DNA from: Hygrophila difformis | Lineage: Eukaryota; Streptophyta; Magnoliopsida; Lamiales; Acanthaceae | DNA length: 64,000 nucleotides | Direction of reading: 5' to 3' | Assembly (NCBI GenBank): GCA_030278955.1 | Contig: JAOANR010000006.1 | Span: forward strand, 54,650,915-54,714,914 | Shown here: in pieces, positions 45,067-57,020 of the stretch | Layout of the letters: the number at the start of each line of letters is the position of its first letter | Numbering within the stretch: the stretch's first letter is position 1 | Program-made: the position numbers and the translations under genes | Notes under the pieces: model-generated | Database searches by the model: none | The model's input: only the letters and a program-made list of their open reading frames with translations | Told to the model about the DNA's origin: nothing

Positions 45067-47876
45067 TGAAACTTTTGACAAGTTTCGTCACCACGAGCTT
45101 TAGCTAAAATTATACCAGGTTAGATTTATTAAATGAAAAGAGTTATGATTCACGGGAAAGGGTTTAGGGATATATCAAGATTATTATTCTTTTTATTACT
45201 CAAGTATGGTGCTTTGGTTTCAAATGGTGCTGTGGTCCTCTCTGTCATGAAATGCTGACAAATCTCATGGCATAGCCGGGATAGGTTGACCTTCAGCCTG
45301 TCACACTGAGGATCCCTGGCAAATATGCCATGATACTTCTCATCAATTCTTGCCACAAGATTTCCTGCCATGAAACTTTTGACTAACTCCCACTACATGA
45401 GTATTTTCTGAAAACTCGTGATCCTGGTTTAGGTTTTATTTAATGAAACCAATTTATGATGGCGGTGTTGTGATTAAGGATATATTTATATGTAGTCATG
45501 TTTTTATTGCTCGTAGTTAAGAAACTGTGCTCCCGAAAGCGCACGGTGTCAAAAATTGCAGTAATTTATAGTAAGACCGGATCGTTCACTGGAGGATGTG
45601 CGATGGAAGCAGGGCCCACGCCATTTACTAAGATTTTCCACTCGGTTACTCGATTCAAGTGTGTGATTTGACTAACAACTACTTGACAGAATTTAAATCA
45701 GATTATGAAAGCAATTAAAATAAGCAGATAAAAGTATTCTAGAGAGCGAATTAAATTTAATCTAAGAAAGCAATAAAAATAATCTAAGAAAGCGATTAAG
45801 ATTATCTAAGAAAACAGATTTAAATTATGACAGAAGGGACAGGAAGAAAAGAATAAAGATTGGACAGGGTTCAGATGAAACACAATTAAACTTCCATTTT
45901 TGTTACACAGATCTTAGTCTGGGATAATCCTTTCAGTCAGCTAACTCTCATGCTCTCTATACCATGTTCCCTTTAACAGACAGGTACTTACAGTAAGAGT
46001 TTACATGCTCTTAAGAAAATAAATTCTAAGATACCACAGATGCATAACTACCCTTGCAATGGTATGTTATTTATCTGTGGTGGATAAGCAACACCTGACA
46101 AATCATTAGTTGAAATGTCAAGTACCGCTATCATTCCCCCATGTCACGCCCAAAGATTCTAATTAAGCCCTGAACTATCCCTTAACTCTCAGTCCTAGTA
46201 GCAGTTACACAACTCTCAATACAACCGAGTGGCCTCTAAAGAAAGCAATTAAAAGAAAACAGTAAAGAAAGCATTTAAAATCCTATCACTCGGAGGTTTC
46301 TGAAAGTCTGACCCTGGTAGTAAAAGAAAGCTCCCAGTCAGGATGACCGGGTGTGGATCAAGAATTCCCTATTCTCGGTGAACCGCTCACAGTGTTCACT
46401 TTTCGTCGGGTGGTTATGAAATACAAACTAATGAAACGAACTAAATAAATTAGTTCGTTCCGGATGCACTCACTCAGGACTCAAAAATAGGCTTTGGCAG
46501 AAGACGATAACAGTTGAGAGAATACTCAACCCTACCTTAGAAAATAACCAAGGCCCGAATGTTGTTCCTCTAGTATTATCTGTCACACCTTATCGGAATC
46601 CAAGTGGAATCTGACCCAGTGCAACATTTAATACAAGATTTCCAACAAACAGCAATTGTGGAAAATAATAAATCTGAAAATCATTCCCTATCAGGTACTA
46701 GACTCTCAATAAGAACACAAACCCTTTCAGTCTAGGTGAGACCTAATCGCTGACTCTGCTTCTAATTTCCCAAAATCAACCCCCAGTCGGATGTGAATTA
46801 GTCATAACTGTCGAATTTATCCCTTACTCAGATCCGGATTTTATAAAGGAATTTTTGTTGGAAATTTAGTATGAAACATCTGATTTAAATCAAGACCTCT
46901 ATGTCCAAGGGAAAGATCCCAAAATAATATCGACCACAATGTCTACATAATAGTATCATGCATAAATTTATAGAAAAGTGTAAAATAAAATAACCCAAAA
47001 TATAAGGTGGGTTTAGACAGAATGTGAAACACAGAGATGAAATAGCCGGAGATGAGAAGAATTTGTTTGGCTAAAAAGATGGCAAAAATAATCAGGATGA
47101 TCCGGACTGCAAACATCTGCTATCAGGGTCCTGATCATTTCAGGTGGGATGATTTTTAGACAGTGGAGTGTCTCAAATGACAGTTGCCGCCGTCATCTCA
47201 GAATCCACTGTCTGTGAATTTGAATAAAAACCCACATGTTCTATTGCTGCAATAATGATTAGATGACATTGGCATATATCATCTAATATTACTACAGCAT
47301 CCAGATTCAGGTTTGAGATTAAAGTAAGAAAAGAAAACTGTATCCGGATGGGAGTCAGCTGAGCAGCTATTATAATCCCGAAGGGATGAACCGCCAAGGC
47401 TTCCACCGACCACTATCTGGATCATGCAAAATAACAACTATTAATTAATATACAGATCACGAGCTAGTTATCCGTGTGGGAATACCCGCCAACATTAATC
47501 TGATATATTCCTTACTAGCTGTTTCACACATCACGGAAAAGACAGAATAAAATTAAGGAAAATATTTTTGGGTCATCTTGCATGAGAGACATTGGTTTCT
47601 CATGCAAGGTATGGAGATGAATCCATAATTACTCTTCATGTCTAAATAATCACTCATTCCATAATTAATTAATTAATTACAGTCCGGATTATATACTTAG
47701 ATCATTAGAGTTTAATCATTTGTAGAAGAATCTTTTAATAGGGAATTGAACAAAGTTCTTTATATCAAATTAATCATGGGTTGAGATCATTGGATTTCAA
47801 CCTCAAAATATTAATACAAAGGTTCAATTAATTAATGGAATGAGATGAAGAATGAGAATTTGGCAAAAGGTGCCAC

Positions 47877-48347
47877 CTTGTCGCGATACAGGGTTCGTGT
47901 CGCGGAGCATGGCTCCGCGACAAAGATTTCGCGACAAAGGGGTGGGAAATAAGAGAAATGGAATTTTGAAAGTTTGGGGTTTGCTTTGTCGCTAAGTAAA
48001 GAAAATTTTTGTCGCGGAACGTGGTTCCGCGACAAGGCCATAGCGACAAAAAGGTTGAAAATTGGACAAGGCATAATTCTTGTCGCGGAACAAGAGGTTT
48101 GGCGCGGAACGTGGTTCCGCGACACGGTTGCTTCGCGACAAAGCCCTTCCAAAATAAAATCACAAGTATTTTGGTCCTTGGTCGCTAATCAAGATTTTGT
48201 CGCGGAACGTGGTTCCGCGCCAAGGAGTGTTTCGCGACCAAGGGTTTTAAAATAAAGGTCAACAAATGTTCTTTGGCACCTTTGTCGCCAAAGCACCATT
48301 TTGTCGCGGAACGTGATTCCGCGACAAGAGTTGTTCCGCGACAAAGG
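47877..48347 (-). repeat. GTCGCG dyad cluster 2, Athila-B 5' LTR
   Basis: Same sequence as 34761-35231 at an offset of 13116 bp. Confidence 0.9.
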
Positions 48348-48967
48348 TGTGTCCAGTACACATGTCAGAAAAGTAAAGTGGAACAGTGGCATGCATTATG
48401 TGTGATCTCACCCTTTTCAGATTCAAAAGCTAAACTAAGCTCAAAATAGCAAAACAGAATTTGAATCTAGCTAGAACATGCTTGAACACAATAGAAATAA
48501 AGCAAACTTAAGACTTAAGAAACCCTAATCTGAGCTTGATCACCCATAAGCATGCAACATTATCCAAAGAAAAAGTTACCAAGCAGTAACATTAAAATGC
48601 AAAACAAGGATCAAATGACCCAAGAAAAACAGATGCAGTAAGATCCATGGGGTGTGAGACCCATTTCATGATTTTGGGACACAAATGGAGAGTGTTTTCC
48701 CATATTATTAAAAGGTGTTGTTCATACCCATGGTTTGAGTACCACAAACCCTTAAACAAAAGTTTAGAACAAAAACAAGGTATAAAACTGGCTATCTAAT
48801 CAAAGTGCAGTAAACTATTTCTAACTAGTGCATGAATTAAATAATACAAGAAAAATCTAACTAAACTACCCTAAACTAAACTAAACTACTGAACTCCCCA
48901 ACTTGTCTTCAAGAAGGTGTAGTTTTTCTAAAATTCTTCCAACCTTTAGCTCAAAGGAAACACCTCA

Positions 48968-48975
48968 TATTTATA
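48968..48975 (-). promoter_or_regulatory. TATA box, Athila-B 5' LTR
   Basis: TATAAATA on the minus strand. This is the promoter that would drive full-length Athila-B RNA. Confidence 0.75.
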
Positions 48976-49046
48976 GAGGGGAAACCCTAAGCTCATGGGC
49001 CTTGATTTGAGCCCATTGTGTCTCAAGACATCACACACATCACAGC

Positions 49047-49292
49047 TTTGTCTCGGAGCACCAAGTTTGGTCGCGGAACACACTGCATGTGGCAAAGCTT
49101 CTCGACTGGGTCTTGTGTCTTTAAAAATGTATCTTGGTCGCGGAATGGACCTTTGTCGCGGAACAGCACATCGCGACAAAGGTATCGCGCCAGGGGCTTT
49201 GGCTGGTCTCTTCTTCATCTGGGCCACTTGGTCGCGGAGTGTTCCTTTGTCGCGGAACCATGCATCGCGCCAAGGGGCTTCCGCGACAAAGG
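49047..49292 (-). repeat. GTCGCG dyad cluster 1, Athila-B 5' LTR
   Basis: Matches 35931-36176; one half-site here reads GGTCGCGGAATGG where the other LTR has GGTCGCCGAATGG. Confidence 0.85.
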
Positions 49293-49601
49293 TCTTCCTG
49301 GGCCTGCTGGATTGGGCCAGATGGGCCGAAAATATTCTTTTTGTGGGCTTTTCTCTCTTTTTCCCATCTTTTTCATTCCTTTTTCTTTTTCTTATGTTTT
49401 TGGATTTTTCTAACATAAATATGTAACAAAATTACATATTTATGCCTTTTTCACACCAGCTTATTATTTTTACAATTATGCATAAATTAGTCCAATTCGA
49501 CTGCTTTCTTACTTAATGTAAGACCGGAATGCGATCAAATGCCCGTTTAAGACACGGAAATGGATTGAAAATAATGGTCATTTTTGGCCATTATCAGGGG
49601 T

Positions 49602-50758
49602 AATCCTCCCATTCCAGACCCTGCTCCAGAGGGAACCAAGTTGCTGGACTTGCCGGTCGAACTCCTTGGTGAAATTCTCTCCCGGATAGGAGAGGATGAA
49701 ATCAAGGGGGTGTTTACTGCACAACGAGTATGCAAGAAGTTCAGAGATGCTGGAAACCTTGCCATCGTGTACAAGCGATGCGAGGTTATCACCTCCACGG
49801 TGAAGAGATGGCAAGAAAGGATCCGTCGGCAGAAGGAGAGATTCCTGCGAATATGCACAGCTGCAGGAAACTTCAACCTTCAGCTCATTCCAGCACTCAG
49901 GGCATTTGCAGAGGGGAATGAGGAGCGCGCTTGTGAACTGCTACGCCCGGGACTTGAGGACAACCATAAGACATCAATCTTCACCCGCGGATTGATGCTT
50001 ATGAGTAAGACAGACGAAAGCCAAGTTGAGCAGGGAATCAGAATGATCGACAGGATGGTGACAGATCGATCAGTTTTTCGGTATACGTCCCTCAACGTTC
50101 TCGCTTGGATAACTGACAACCCAGACAACCCACAACTGTGGGCAGGCCAAGGAGTCAGNNNNNNNNNNNNNNNNNNNNNNNNNNNNNNNNNNNNNNNNNN
50201 NNNNNNNNNNNNNNNNNNNNNNNNNNNNNNNNNNNNNNNNNNNNNNNNNNNNNNNNNNNNNNNNNNNNNNNNNNNNNNNNNNNNNNNNNNNNNNNNNNNN
50301 NNNNNNNNNNNNNNNNNNNNNNNNNNNNNNNNNNNNNNNNNNNNNNNNNNNNNNNNNNNNNNNNNNNNNNNNNNNNNNNNNNNNNNNNNNNNNNNNNNNN
50401 NNNNNNNNNNNNNNNNNNNNNNNNNNNNNNNNNNNNNNNNNNNNNNNNNNNNNNNNNNNNNNNNNNNNNNNNNNNNNNNNNNNNNNNNNNNNNNNNNNNN
50501 NNNNNNNNNNNNNNNNNNNNNNNNNNNNNNNNNNNNNNNNNNNNNNNNNNNNNNNNNNNNNNNNNNNNNNNNNNNNNNNNNNNNNNNNNNNNNNNNNNNN
50601 NNNNNNNNNNNNNNNNNNNNNNNNNNNNNNNNNNNNNNNNNNNNNNNNNNNNNNNNNNAGTCTATTGCCCAGGATGGCATGCACCTCTGAGAAACCGCGA
50701 TTGGTGCCTGCGTTGTGAGCTTTCCAGCTGTGTCCTCTGGCTCCGATACATGCCCTGA
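49602..50758 (+). pseudogene. Athila-A F-box-like gene, remainder of exon 2 (contains assembly gap)
   Basis: Continues the exon begun at 31947. The N-terminal part has a typical F-box: LLDLPVELLGEILSRIGEDE followed by VCKKFRDAGN. It is followed by a helical region with FTRGLMLMSKTDESQVEQGI, similar in layout to plant F-box proteins of the At2g35280/At1g67623 type. Such proteins act as substrate receptors of SCF ubiquitin ligases. After the 500-N gap a Cys/Trp-rich end (YCPGWHAPL, WCLRCELSSC) stops at TGA 50756-50758, which also suits that family. The gap hides the middle and the true frame link. The start codon is in exon 1 at 30787. The gene is disrupted by Athila-B. F-box assignment is fairly sure, subfamily is inference. 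Confidence 0.75.
50159..50658. other. Assembly gap, 500 N, within the F-box-like exon
   Basis: Placeholder gap. Length and content are unknown, so the protein length of the F-box-like gene cannot be stated. Confidence 0.99.
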
Positions 50759-52400
50759 AGGAAGAAGGATGAATCCGAATTTACCTTGCTTTCTCTTAAC
50801 TCTGCACTAGTAGTAGTATCCTACAAGGGATGTCTCCTTTTGTGTGTGCAGGTTTGTATTAACTGCACGAGAGTCCCTTGCATCGGTTGTATTTAATTGC
50901 TTTCCCTAAATTGGAACTCAGCTTTTGAGACCACTGAACAATTCTTTACTGCTTTCCTTTAAAAGATGTCTGCACAGTCCGAGATGAATAAGTGACTGTC
51001 AGGCCAAAAATATGTTGTTGACATACTCAGTATGTCAGCAGTGCCTCTTTACTGCTTTCAATTAAATAACCAGCAAAAATATGCATAAACTTGCTCTAAA
51101 TTCACAGGTTGAATTTAGGCTTGTGATTAAATTTTCAAACTTTTAAATTGGGATAATATAATTGAAGACATGCATGACATGAACTCCTGAGGTTTTGAGC
51201 TATAAAAATTTAATGATGCGATCAGCTTATTGGGTAATAAATCTGCATGTTAGAGATTTTGACTGAATAAATTGTTAGAATTAAGCTTGGATTAAATTTG
51301 AGAATAGTGTATGACATGAATTAAACCAACCTTGTGAGATTTGAGCCACGAGTCACTTTTACTCATTCATTTTCCTTGATGTGTGAATCATTTTGATTAA
51401 AGGAAACTAGAACTTGCGATTGGGACCGAATCAAGACCATGCCATATTCCCAAAATCGAGCATATGATCGAGGCACCTAGAAAACCCAAATTTTTGGCCT
51501 TCTTTTGAAATCCAAACCCAAAAATATTTCCCTTTAGGATTAACCAATTTGAGCCTATAAGCCTAATTTTTCTTTGAAGCCCTTTATATTATTCCTAGCC
51601 TTCTAAAAAGACCAAGAAATTCAAACCCAAGTGTGCAAGGATGAATTCTATCAAGGCATTACAATTTTTGATCATCAATGAAAACTACAAATCGGTATTC
51701 TATAAACCGATTCAAAAAAAAAAAGAGTTAAATTTCTTCCAACATAAATAAATTGCAAGTGACAAAGCAATTAGACAATAGTCTAATGTCATGCAATAGA
51801 AAGAAAATCAAAAAGAAAGAAACATTGATGATCATGAATTTTAAATAAAAATGCCAAGTTATTATGGAATTAATTCTTGCCACTTCTTAGCCCAATAATC
51901 TCCCTTTCCTACCTAATGTTACAACCGTATGCCCCGTTATAACCCTCGAATAAGACCTCGTGATCTCGATTTGAAGAAATGAGCCGGTGGCGAGTTGGTC
52001 TGATTGCAAGCTTATGGGATAATTTAATTAAATTTGATTTTGAGCGTTCATGATTAAACCCCAATTGAGAGTGAGTGGATTTTCCGATCCTCTTATATGT
52101 GAGGCCTTGTCTTATTACACATGTTCATGTCATCCTTTAATTCCCATCCCTGATCTTTGCATTTTTCAAACATGATGTTCACGAAGGATTGATAATAATG
52201 TTTGATTTGTAGGCCCGATATAGTGAGCAAGTATCATTTCATTAAACACTGCAATCAAGGGAATTCAATACTTGTAGTTTTTGATTGTCTTATCCCAATC
52301 TAAAAAGAATGATATTTTTGAAGCCACGAAAATGAATTGAATATGTAGAGTCCGTGTTCTTACGAACATTGACTCTGACTGCTCGGGGACGATCAGTATT
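50759..52400 (+). other. 3' noncoding region of Athila-A
   Basis: From about 50950 on it is homologous to the 3' noncoding region of Athila-B, including the 19-bp hairpin TGACATACTCAGTATGTCA at 51019-51037. The first about 190 bp show no match to Athila-B. No gene seen. Confidence 0.7.
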
Positions 52401-52414
52401 AAATGTGAGGATGT
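52401..52414 (+). other. Polypurine tract of Athila-A
   Basis: AAATGTGAGGATGT directly before the 3' LTR start TGATAATGG. Confidence 0.8.
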
Positions 52415-52719
52415 TGATAATGGCAAAAAATGACCATTATTTTCAATCCATTTCCGTGTCTTAAACGGGCATTTGATCGCATTCCGGTCTTACATTAAGT
52501 AAGAAAGCAGTCGAATTGGACTGATTTATGCATAATTGTAAAAATAATAAGCTGGTGTGAAAAAGACATAAATATGTAATTTTATTACATATTTATGTTA
52601 GAAAAATCCAAAAACATGAGAAAAAGAAAAGGAAACAAAAAGATGGGAAAAAGATAGAAAAGCCCACAAAAAGAATATTTTCGGCCCATCTGGCCCAATC
52701 CAGCAGGCCCAGGAAGACC

Positions 52720-52963
52720 TTTGTCGCGGAAGCCCTTGGCGCGATGCAGTGTGCCGCGACAAAGGCACATTCCGCGACCAAGTGGCCCAAATGAAGAGGA
52801 GACCAGCTGAAGCCCCCTGGCGCGATACCTTTGTCGCGATGCACTGTTCCGCGACAAAGGTCCATTCCGCGACCAAGATACATTTTTAGAGACACAAGAC
52901 CCAGTCGAGAAGCCTTGCCACATGCAGTGTGTTCCGCGACCAACTTGATGTTCCGAGACAAAG
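52720..52963 (+). repeat. GTCGCG dyad cluster 1, Athila-A 3' LTR
   Basis: Copy of 19311-19554, upstream of the TATA box at 53034. Confidence 0.88.
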
Positions 52964-53033
52964 CTGTGATGTGTGTGATGTCTTAAGACACAATGGGCTA
53001 GAATCAAGGCCCATGGGCTTAGGGTTACACTTC

Positions 53034-53041
53034 TATAAATA
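53034..53041 (+). promoter_or_regulatory. TATA box, Athila-A 3' LTR
   Basis: TATAAATA, same context as 19625. It could drive read-out transcription toward 57021, antisense to the Tat mobile-domain gene. Confidence 0.75.
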
Positions 53042-53688
53042 TGAGGTGTCTCCCATGAGCTAAGGGTTGGAAGGTTGGAATTTTGTTAGAAGTTCTTGAA
53101 GGCAAGCAGTAGGAGTTCTCTCTTAGGTAGAGTAGTTTAGGTTTATTTTCATGTATTATTTAATTTTTGCACTTAGTTTAGCTTAGTTTAGTGTTTTACT
53201 GTTCACAGTGCTTAGATAGCCATTTTTACACTATGTTTTGGTTTCTAAACTCTTGTTTTAGGGTTTGTAATACCCAAATCATGGGTATTAACAACACCCC
53301 TTCAATAATATGGGAAAACATTCATCATTTGTGTCCCAAATCATGAAATGGGTCTCACACCCCATGGATTTATGCTTTCTTTTTCATTTTGGGGTCATTT
53401 GACCCCCATTTTGCTATTTTTATGTTTACTGTTGGCTTATTATGGATAATGTTGTGTGGATGTGTGATCAAACCCTAGATTAGGACTCTTGCTTTATTTT
53501 AATGTTCTGCCCAGCCTTGTTATTTTTGTTTAAGCATGTTCTTCCTTATTTTGAATGTTTCTTGCTTATTTTTAGCTTAGAATAGCTTTTTGATCTGAAA
53601 TAGGGTGAGATCACGCTGTTTGCATGCCACTGTTCATTTCTGCTTTTTGTGACTTTTGTCCTGAACCACCTTGGGCGCCAACCGCCTT

Positions 53689-54120
53689 CTGGCGCGGAAC
53701 CACGTTCCGCAACAGAGTGGCTGTTCCGCGACCAAGGTGTTTCAAGACACTTGTCTCCATAATTTAAAACCCTTTGTCGCGGAATACCTTGTCGCGGAGC
53801 CACGTTCCGCGACAAAATCCCATTCCGAGACAGAAAAATTATGCCATGTTCCTTGCTCATTGAACACCTTGTCGCGGAACACCTTGTCGCGGAACCACGT
53901 TCCGCGACAAAATTTCCATGCATAGCGACAAGGGTTCAAATGCCTTAGAATTTTCTGAAAACACTTTGGCGCGATGTCACCCTTGTCGCGGAACCACGTT
54001 CCGCGACAAAATCTCACATAGCGACAAAGAGGCGTTATGCTGCCAAAAATTCTAAAAACTTGTCGGGATGTCCATGTCGCGGATCTCGATCCGCGACAGA
54101 ATTTATGATATCGCGACAAG
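53689..54120 (+). repeat. GTCGCG dyad cluster 2, Athila-A 3' LTR
   Basis: Copy of 20280-20812 with one 101-bp unit fewer: three CAC-loop hairpins instead of four. Confidence 0.9.
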
Positions 54121-57020
54121 GGTTCCTCTCTCTATTTAATCTCAAACAAATTTCATTCTCTCCCTATTTTATATTGCAACACTCACATCATAGCCCCACG
54201 GGTTAGGATGTAACATTCTGGAATTGCAATATAGGGTGTTATGCTGCCCAAATTTTGATTCTCCATTTGCATCACTTAACTGATTGAACCCTTGACTCAT
54301 TAATGATTAAAGATTGAGATTAGCAATAATCAAACTTCAATAATCATCTTGACTAAAGGACCGTTGTTCAATTGCCATTAAAACATTCTTGTATAAACAA
54401 AATCCTGATGGCTTAAACAGATAATCTGGACTGTAATTAATTATGGTAGGAAGGATTATTTAAGACCATCACATGTGGACCCAATCCACAACCTTGCATG
54501 AGAAACCAATGTCTCTCATACAATGGATCCTCTTTTGTTTCTTATTTATTTTGTCTTTGTGTGTTGTGTGGAACCATTAGTAAAGAATACATCAGACTAA
54601 TGTTGGCGGGTATTCCCTCGTGGATAACTAGCTCGTATTCTGGGTATTAGTTACTAATTGTTATTTTGCATGGTCTGGATGATTGTCAGTGGAAGCCTTG
54701 GCAGTTCGCCTATCCGGGGTTATAATAGCTGCTCGGCTGACTCCCATTCAGATACAGTTTTATTTTCATTATCTTAATTTCCAAACCTGAATCCCAATCC
54801 GTACTGGGAGTCAGTTGGCATCAGTCAATGCCAATTGATGATCATTATAGAAGGGAAGCATGTAGGTTTTTATCCGAATTCACAGACAGTGGAGACCCAA
54901 CTGGTGTTGACACCACCATTGTAGGGTCTAAGCTGTCTAAATTCGCTCCATCCGAGTGATTGGGAAATTGGACAGTAGATGTTTACAGTCCACCTGATTA
55001 CTCTGCCATTACTTTGGTCCCTTGACCACTTCATTCTGTGTTTCACCTTCTGTCTAGACCCGCATCTATATTTTGGGTCAATTAATTTTACACTTCCATA
55101 TATCTTTATGCATGATAATATTATATACTACTGTGGTCTGTACTTATTTTGGGATCCCTCCCTTGGACAATAGAAGTCTAGATCTTAAACAGATATTGCT
55201 TTATAAATTTCCAACAAAAACCTCTTTATAAAATCCGGATCTGAGTAAGGGATAGATTCTTCAGTTATGACTAATTCATATTCTATCAAGGGTTATATTT
55301 TGGGAATTAAGAAGCAGATTCAGCGATTAGGTCTCGCCTAGACTGAAAGGGTCTGTGTTTTAACTGAGAGTCTAGTACCTGACAGGGAATGATTTTCAAA
55401 TCCATTATTTTCCGAAATTGCTGGTTGATGGAAATGTAAGATTAAATACTACACCGAGATGGGGTCCACTTGGATTCAAATACAGTGTAGTAAATAATCT
55501 TAGAGGAACATCATCCAGGCCTTGGTTATTTTCCAAGATAGGGTTGAGTTTTCTTTCAACCGCTATCTTCTTCTGCCAAAGCCTTCTTTTGAGTCCTGAG
55601 TGAGTGCATCCGGAACGAACTAATTTATTAGTTCGTTTCATTAGTTTGTATCGCATAATCACCCGGAAGGAAGTGAACACATTAGTGGTTCACTGAGAGC
55701 CGGGAATTCTTGATCCATACTCCTTCATTCTGATGGGGAGCTGTCTTTTACTACCAGGGTCAGATTTTCAAAACCTCCGAGTGATAGGTTTTAAATGCTT
55801 TCTTTACCGCTTTCTTTTAACCGCTTTCAGTAGAGATCACTCGGTTGTATTGAGAGTTGTGTAACTGCTACTAGGGTTGACAGTTAAGGGATGGTTTAGG
55901 GCTTGATTCAAATCTTTGGGTGTGACATGGGAGAATGATAGTGGTACTTGGCATTTCAATAAATGATGTGTCGGGTGTTGCTTTTCCACCACAAATGAAG
56001 TAACACACCCAGGCCAGGGCAGTTACGAATCTGTGGTATCTTAGAATTTGCGGTCTTAAGAACATGTAAACTCATATTGCAAGTACCTGTCTGTTAAAGG
56101 GAAAGCCTTATTGAGAGCATGAGAATTAGCTATCTGAAAGAATTATCCCAAACAAGGATCTGCGTATGAAAATGGAAGTTTAATATTGCTGTATCTCACT
56201 CTTGTCCAATTTTCATTCTTTTCTTCCTGTCCTTTCTGTCTACATTGTGACTCAACTTCACGGTTGGCACAATGCACCTTTTCCCTGCTTTCGTAGATAA
56301 TGTTTACTGCATTCCTAGAATAATTCTTATCCGCTTTCTAGAATAGATTTATTTGCTTTGTAGATTAATTTAACTGCTTTCTAGATCTAATTTACATTCA
56401 TGTCAGTAGTTATTAATCACCTTTCAAACCTATTGAGCAATACGAATGGAAAATCTAGTAAAACGACGTGGGACCTGCTTCTATCGCACATCCTCCAGTG
56501 AACGATCCGGTCTTACTATAAATTACTGCAATTTTTGACTCCGTGCGCTTTCGGGAGCACAGTTTCTTAACTACGAGCAATAAAAACATGACTACGTATA
56601 AATATATCCCTAATCACAACACCGCCATCATAAATTGGTTTCATTAAATAAAATCTAAACCAGGACTATGATTTTTCGGAAAATACTCATGTAGTGGGAA
56701 CTTGCCAAAAGTTTCATGGCAGAAAATCTTATGACAAGAATTGATGAGAAGTATCATGGCATATTTGCCGGGGATCCTCAGTGTGACAGGCTGAAGGTCA
56801 ACATATCCCGGCTATGCCATGAGATTTGTCAACATTTCATGACAGGGAGGACCACAGCGCCATTTGAAATTAAAGCACCACACTTGAGTAATAAAAAGAC
56901 TAATAATCTTGATATATCCCTAAACCCTTTCCCGTGAATCATAACACTTTTCATTTAATAAATCTAACCTGGTATAATTTTAGAAAAAGCTCGGGTTAAC
57001 GAAACTTGTCAAAAGTTTCA

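Larger units (their letters stand above)
31951..49596 (-). mobile_element. Athila-B: non-autonomous Athila-lineage element lacking gag-pol
   Basis: LTRs of equal length (31951-36480 and 45067-49596, 4530 bp each), target duplication GGGGT at 31946-31950 and 49597-49601, inverse primer-binding site at 45049-45066. The interior, 8.6 kb, contains no gag, protease, RT, RNase H or integrase. It holds a short leader, the hairpin/polypurine module, a dyad cluster, a TATA box and a two-exon gene for a 1459-aa protein. About 13 differences by eye in 4530 bp separate the LTRs, so it moved recently, presumably using proteins of an autonomous relative. Confidence 0.95.
45067..49596 (-). repeat. 5' LTR of Athila-B
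   Basis: 4530 bp, same length as the 3' LTR. Carries the 73-codon relic frame (45150-45371), dyad cluster 2 (47877-48347), TATA box (48968-48975) and dyad cluster 1 (49047-49292), all on the minus strand. Confidence 0.95.
19006..57020 (+). mobile_element. Athila-A: Athila-lineage LTR retrotransposon with gag-pol and an F-box-like second gene
   Basis: LTRs at 19006-23700 and 52415-57020, target duplication AAGCA at 19001-19005 and 57021-57025. The tRNA-Asp-type primer-binding site TGGCGCCGTTGCCGGGGA follows the 5' LTR directly, as in other Athila elements. A full gag-pol is followed by a second transcription unit with a putative internal promoter. By eye about 12 substitutions in 4.6 kb separate the LTRs, apart from one 101-bp, one 14-bp and one 2-bp indel, so insertion is recent. 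Athila-B interrupts the second gene at 31950. Without it the element is about 20.4 kb. Confidence 0.95.
52415..57020 (+). repeat. 3' LTR of Athila-A
   Basis: 4606 bp. Compared with the 5' LTR it lacks one 101-bp dyad unit, has a 14-bp tandem duplication (CTTTTAACCGCTTT, near 55815) and lacks 2 bp of a TG run. These account for the 89-bp length difference. TATA box at 53034-53041; 73-codon relic frame at 56716-56937. Confidence 0.95.

Noticed and set aside
19311..54120. CRISPR-like or satellite interpretation of the GTCGCG repeats
   Set aside because: Spacing and orientation are irregular, the units are dyads within LTR promoters and leaders, and the DNA is a plant genome.
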